From positions 1-64,000 of the forward strand of contig JAUSNJ010000111.1 of assembly GCA_030645355.1 (NCBI GenBank): a stretch of DNA of 64,000 nucleotides, written 5' to 3'. The translations under genes were made by a program, and so were the position numbers. Below, piece after piece: positions 61,512 through 64,000 of this stretch (position 1 is the stretch's first letter; each line of letters opens with the position of its first letter). A model generated the notes under the pieces. That model saw nothing but the letters and a program-made list of their open reading frames with translations. It had not been told where the DNA came from and searched no databases. The stretch is from Rhodoferax sp. (GTDB taxonomy: Bacteria > Pseudomonadota > Gammaproteobacteria > Burkholderiales > Burkholderiaceae_C).

Positions 61512-62294
61512 TTAGTCTGGTTGAAAGCGCGGAAGAAAATCGCGCTGCATCCATGTGTCGGGGATGTTGCGCGCGGCATAGTCGGTGAACCGCATCAGGG
61601 TCACCGATTGGGGGTTGAGTCCATCAATAATTACCGATTCGGTAGGGCGGTCCACGCCCAACTGTGGCTGGTATTTGCGGTAGTACACGGTCTTGAGCAA
61701 GCGCGAAGACTCGGCGTAGAAGCGACCCTTGATCGGGCGGTTGTTCTCAGCGTCCACCCACAGGTCGATGGTGGCATAGGTGACGTCGGGCGACACTGCC
61801 GTCAGCGCCAGTTTATAGGCCTTGCGCATGCGACGCTCACCGTCTTGCACTTCTTCTTCGCCTGCGAGCGTGGGCTTGTAGTCGCGGGCCAGGTTGACCG
61901 TGGCGACATCGCCATTGGAGGCTTGCCCCAGCAAGCGTTGTTGCGGTGACAAGCGCACACTGGCCTTGTTCGTGGGGTCGTAAAACCACATGTCATTGCC
62001 GTTCTTGAGCATAAGCTTGCCAGCATCGCGCGTGGGAAGTACAAATCGAATCAGGCTGGAAAACTGCCCCCCCTGCTGTTGCGTGCGGGAGTAGCTGGTC
62101 AGAGTGCTGGTGTCGATCTGTTTACCCGCCTGAAACTCCGTGAGCGTCACCGTCATGCTAAACGGCTGCCCCGGATTGCGGATGGCGTCACTGGCGGCCA
62201 GAATCTCGCTGGCTGACGGTGGCGCGGCGATGGCCAGACCCAGACCAAATGCCCAACACAGTGGGAACAGCAAAAGGGACTTCAAGGGTTTCAT
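61512..62294 (-). CDS. LolA-like outer-membrane lipoprotein-sorting protein
   Basis: A 260-residue periplasmic protein with a signal peptide (SLLLFPLCWAFGLGLAIAAP) and a LolA/LolB-type half-barrel: SLIRFVLPTRDAGKLMLKNGNDMWFYDPTNKASVRLSPQQRLLGQASNGDVATVNLARDY is characteristic of the LolA-like proteins encoded with MacB-type ABC permeases. It would carry a lipid-like cargo between the inner-membrane transporter and the outer-membrane barrel. About 100 bases separate it from the permease gene. Confidence 0.87.
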   Translation of the reverse strand: MKPLKSLLLFPLCWAFGLGLAIAAPPSASEILAASDAIRNPGQPFSMTVTLTEFQAGKQIDTSTLTSYSRTQQQGGQFSSLIRFVLPTRDAGKLMLKNGNDMWFYDPTNKASVRLSPQQRLLGQASNGDVATVNLARDYKPTLAGEEEVQDGERRMRKAYKLALTAVSPDVTYATIDLWVDAENNRPIKGRFYAESSRLLKTVYYRKYQPQLGVDRPTESVIIDGLNPQSVTLMRFTDYAARNIPDTWMQRDFLPRFQPD

Positions 62295-62390
62295 GTCATG
62301 CCTCCCGACGAGCCGCCTCTAGGGTGGCATGCGCCCCCTTGGGGGGCAGTGAACGAATGTGAGCTTGGGGGTTCATTGCAACTCCATTTA

Positions 62391-63788
62391 TCAAACGTGG
62401 CGAAGCGCTTCGACAACCTTCAACTCGGCCGCACGGTAGGCGGGCCACCAGGCTGAAATGATGGCAATGCAGATCAGGCCAAGCGTTGTGCCGACAATCA
62501 TGCGGGTCTCGCCAGCAACCAAAATCGTCAACGGCACCGGTTCGACCGTACTCGGCGGAATCCAGGGGATATCCAAGCTATTGACCAGCGCCGAGACGGC
62601 AAACGACAGCACTACGCCCAGCACCGCCCCGCACACACCCAGCAGAGCCCCTTCTGTCACAAAGAGCCGGCGAATGCCGGCGCGTCTCAGCCCGATTGCA
62701 CGCAAGGTGCCAATCTCCACCGTGCGTTCGACGACGGCTGTATTCATCGTATTGCTGACCGTGAACAACACGATCGCGCCGATCAGCACAAACACGAATC
62801 CAAAAATGGTGTCAAACATTTGTATGCTTTGCACATAGAACGGGTTGAGGGTGCGCAAATCCTGCACTGCCAGCGGTTGGGTGCTCGAGAAGGCAGCCAG
62901 AATCGGGGTCAAACGGGCCGTGGCGGCAGGGACCTGGTCAGTGTGGCGCAGCTGAATCATGATCGACGTCACCTTGGGCGGTGATTTGCCGTAAACCAAC
63001 TGCTGAATCTTCGACAGATGCATGATGACGGCGATTTCGTCGAGCTCCTTTACACCCTGGTCTTCGGCACGGATAACTTCGAGGGAGGTCACATTGGGCG
63101 CCCCCTTGGAGTTGACTACCAGTACTTCCACCATGCGCGAGCTGGTTGCCGGATTTTGGGCTGCACCTGTTGACTCCAATACGCTGAGCTGGGCGATATC
63201 GTCGGGCAGTGCCGCCCCTTCCGTAGTCTTTCCGATTTCGGGCTTCGGGCATCGCTCGATTTTTAGTGCTTCGCAAAGCTGCAATACCCGTGCTACGCCT
63301 ATACCCACGACCGCGGAATCTGGAGAAGTTCCTTCCAGCGGCGACACCGGTGCCTTGGAGCGCAGTCCAAAGTCATTCCATTGGCGCATTTTGTTGATAT
63401 CCGCTGCAACGAAGCCGTTGCCGATCACGGTCCGGGATACGCTGGCCGCATAGTTTCCGGCAATGCCGCCGAATTGCAGCGTGGGCGTCACCACCACGAC
63501 CATCTTTTGCAGAACCTCATCCTTTTGGATGGCTTCGAGTATCTTTGTGTAGTCGCTGATGCCATAGGCTGTTGGGTTGCCACTGCCGTACAGGTAAAAG
63601 TCGCGGTGCTGGATCTGCAGATGACCGCCACGCTGCACGATGCGCGTGAGCATTTCGTAGTTGATGTTGCCACTGAAACCGCCAAACAGCAAAATGGCTG
63701 CGCAGCCGATGGACATTGCCACCAGGGTGCCGAGTGAGCGACGGCGGTTGCGCAGCAAATTGCGCACCGCCAGGTTGAGCGTCATCAT
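62391..63788 (-). CDS. ABC transporter permease (MacB/LolE type)
   Basis: A 465-residue permease with an N-terminal membrane helix (NLAVRNLLRNRRRSLGTLVAMSIGCAAILLFG), a large periplasmic MacB-like domain (about residues 50-310), and three C-terminal helices with the FtsX-type block TVEIGTLRAIGLRRAGIRRLFVTEGALLG. It is translationally coupled to the ATPase gene by an ATGA overlap. The family extracts lipoproteins or lipids from the inner membrane, or drives mechanotransmission. Confidence 0.92.
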   Translation of the reverse strand: MMTLNLAVRNLLRNRRRSLGTLVAMSIGCAAILLFGGFSGNINYEMLTRIVQRGGHLQIQHRDFYLYGSGNPTAYGISDYTKILEAIQKDEVLQKMVVVVTPTLQFGGIAGNYAASVSRTVIGNGFVAADINKMRQWNDFGLRSKAPVSPLEGTSPDSAVVGIGVARVLQLCEALKIERCPKPEIGKTTEGAALPDDIAQLSVLESTGAAQNPATSSRMVEVLVVNSKGAPNVTSLEVIRAEDQGVKELDEIAVIMHLSKIQQLVYGKSPPKVTSIMIQLRHTDQVPAATARLTPILAAFSSTQPLAVQDLRTLNPFYVQSIQMFDTIFGFVFVLIGAIVLFTVSNTMNTAVVERTVEIGTLRAIGLRRAGIRRLFVTEGALLGVCGAVLGVVLSFAVSALVNSLDIPWIPPSTVEPVPLTILVAGETRMIVGTTLGLICIAIISAWWPAYRAAELKVVEALRHV

Positions 63789-64000
63789 GGTGCGTCCCCC
63801 TGTCCCTTGCGTCGGATGGCTTGAATCAATCCGTCTTTCAGGAAGATGGTGTCATCCGCTGACTTGATGACTTCCGGGTCGTGTGACGAAAATATGAACG
63901 ATATCTGGTAGCGGTCCACCATGTGCCGCATCAGCGACAAAATGGCCTGGCCCGTCTGGCTGTCCAGGTTGGCGGTCGGTTCATCGGCGATGACCAGTTT
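63785..64000 (-). CDS. ABC transporter ATP-binding protein (LolD/MacB-like), 5' part beyond the window
   Basis: Only the C-terminal 71 residues are in the window, so the track misses it. Reading the minus strand gives KLVIADEPTANLDSQTG (Walker B with the D-loop) and IFSSHDPEVIKSAD (H-loop histidine), ending DAP with TGA at 63785-63787. It overlaps the permease start by ATGA. It powers the MacB/LolE-type transporter. Confidence 0.9.
   Translation of the reverse strand, partial: KLVIADEPTANLDSQTGQAILSLMRHMVDRYQISFIFSSHDPEVIKSADDTIFLKDGLIQAIRRKGQGDAP

Overview
The window is a contiguous stretch of a betaproteobacterial chromosome, probably a member of the Comamonadaceae (Burkholderiales) of the Rhodoferax/Polaromonas kind. 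That placement is an inference from moderately high GC, coding style and the gene families. About 53 protein genes (one at each edge is cut) and one decayed gene are supported. No rRNA, tRNA, CRISPR array, insertion sequence or phage gene was seen. Almost the whole window is an exopolysaccharide locus of the exosortase A (XrtA)/PEP-CTERM type.

Layout. (1) 1-7.0 kb: an acyl-activation module with an AMP-dependent acyl-CoA ligase (cut at the left edge), two acyl carrier proteins, the two exosortase A-associated alpha/beta hydrolases, and an E2 plus a fused E1 alpha-beta 2-oxoacid dehydrogenase. (2) 7.1-20.2 kb: a patchy accessory region with a secreted TPR-like protein, a GNAT-like protein, three ATP-grasp genes (one a pseudogene), a QueC-like PP-loop enzyme, two membrane O-acyltransferases, an SGNH esterase, a polysaccharide deacetylase, an unrecognised conserved-looking protein and a Wzx-type flippase. 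(3) 20.2-32.2 kb: two large secreted beta-propeller proteins (NHL type; kelch-like with Ig repeats), a VanZ/O-antigen-ligase fusion of 1067 residues, a beta-helix protein and an asparagine-synthetase-like protein without the glutaminase cysteine. (4) 32.2-56.4 kb: the core XrtA locus, all on the minus strand and tightly packed with ATGA overlaps. In transcription order it encodes Wza-like export protein, Wzz-like chain-length protein, tyrosine autokinase with a YG tail, TIGR03016-type outer-membrane protein, AAA ATPase, XrtA deacetylase, FemAB protein, glycosyltransferase, exosortase A-EpsI fusion, WecB, UDP-GlcNAc 4-epimerase, UDP-HexNAc dehydrogenase, glycosyltransferase, amidotransferase, acyltransferase, two glycosyltransferases, a PaaK-like adenylating enzyme, an O-ligase and a deacetylase. 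(5) 56.5-60.3 kb: a Wzb-like phosphatase, a ThiF-like E1 enzyme, a PEP-CTERM substrate protein behind a near-consensus sigma-54 promoter, and a nitroreductase-like protein. (6) 60.2-64 kb: an outer-membrane barrel, a LolA-like protein and a MacB/LolE-type ABC transporter (ATPase cut at the right edge).

How the genes fit together. WecB, the 4-epimerase and the dehydrogenase would make an N-acetylated hexosaminuronic acid precursor. Amidotransferase, FemAB, acyltransferases, ATP-grasp enzymes and the ACP/E1/E2 module would decorate it. Glycosyltransferases assemble the repeat unit, Wzx flips it, Wzy-like ligases polymerise or attach it, and the Wzz/autokinase/Wza/phosphatase set controls length and export. 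Exosortase A would process PEP-CTERM proteins such as the one encoded here. The initiating undecaprenyl-phosphate sugar transferase, the PLP-dependent decarboxylase often found in such loci, and the PrsK/PrsR regulators are not in the window. The most novel-looking parts are the E1/E2/ACP module, the ATP-grasp/PP-loop region, the VanZ-ligase fusion and the ThiF/nitroreductase pair around the PEP-CTERM gene.
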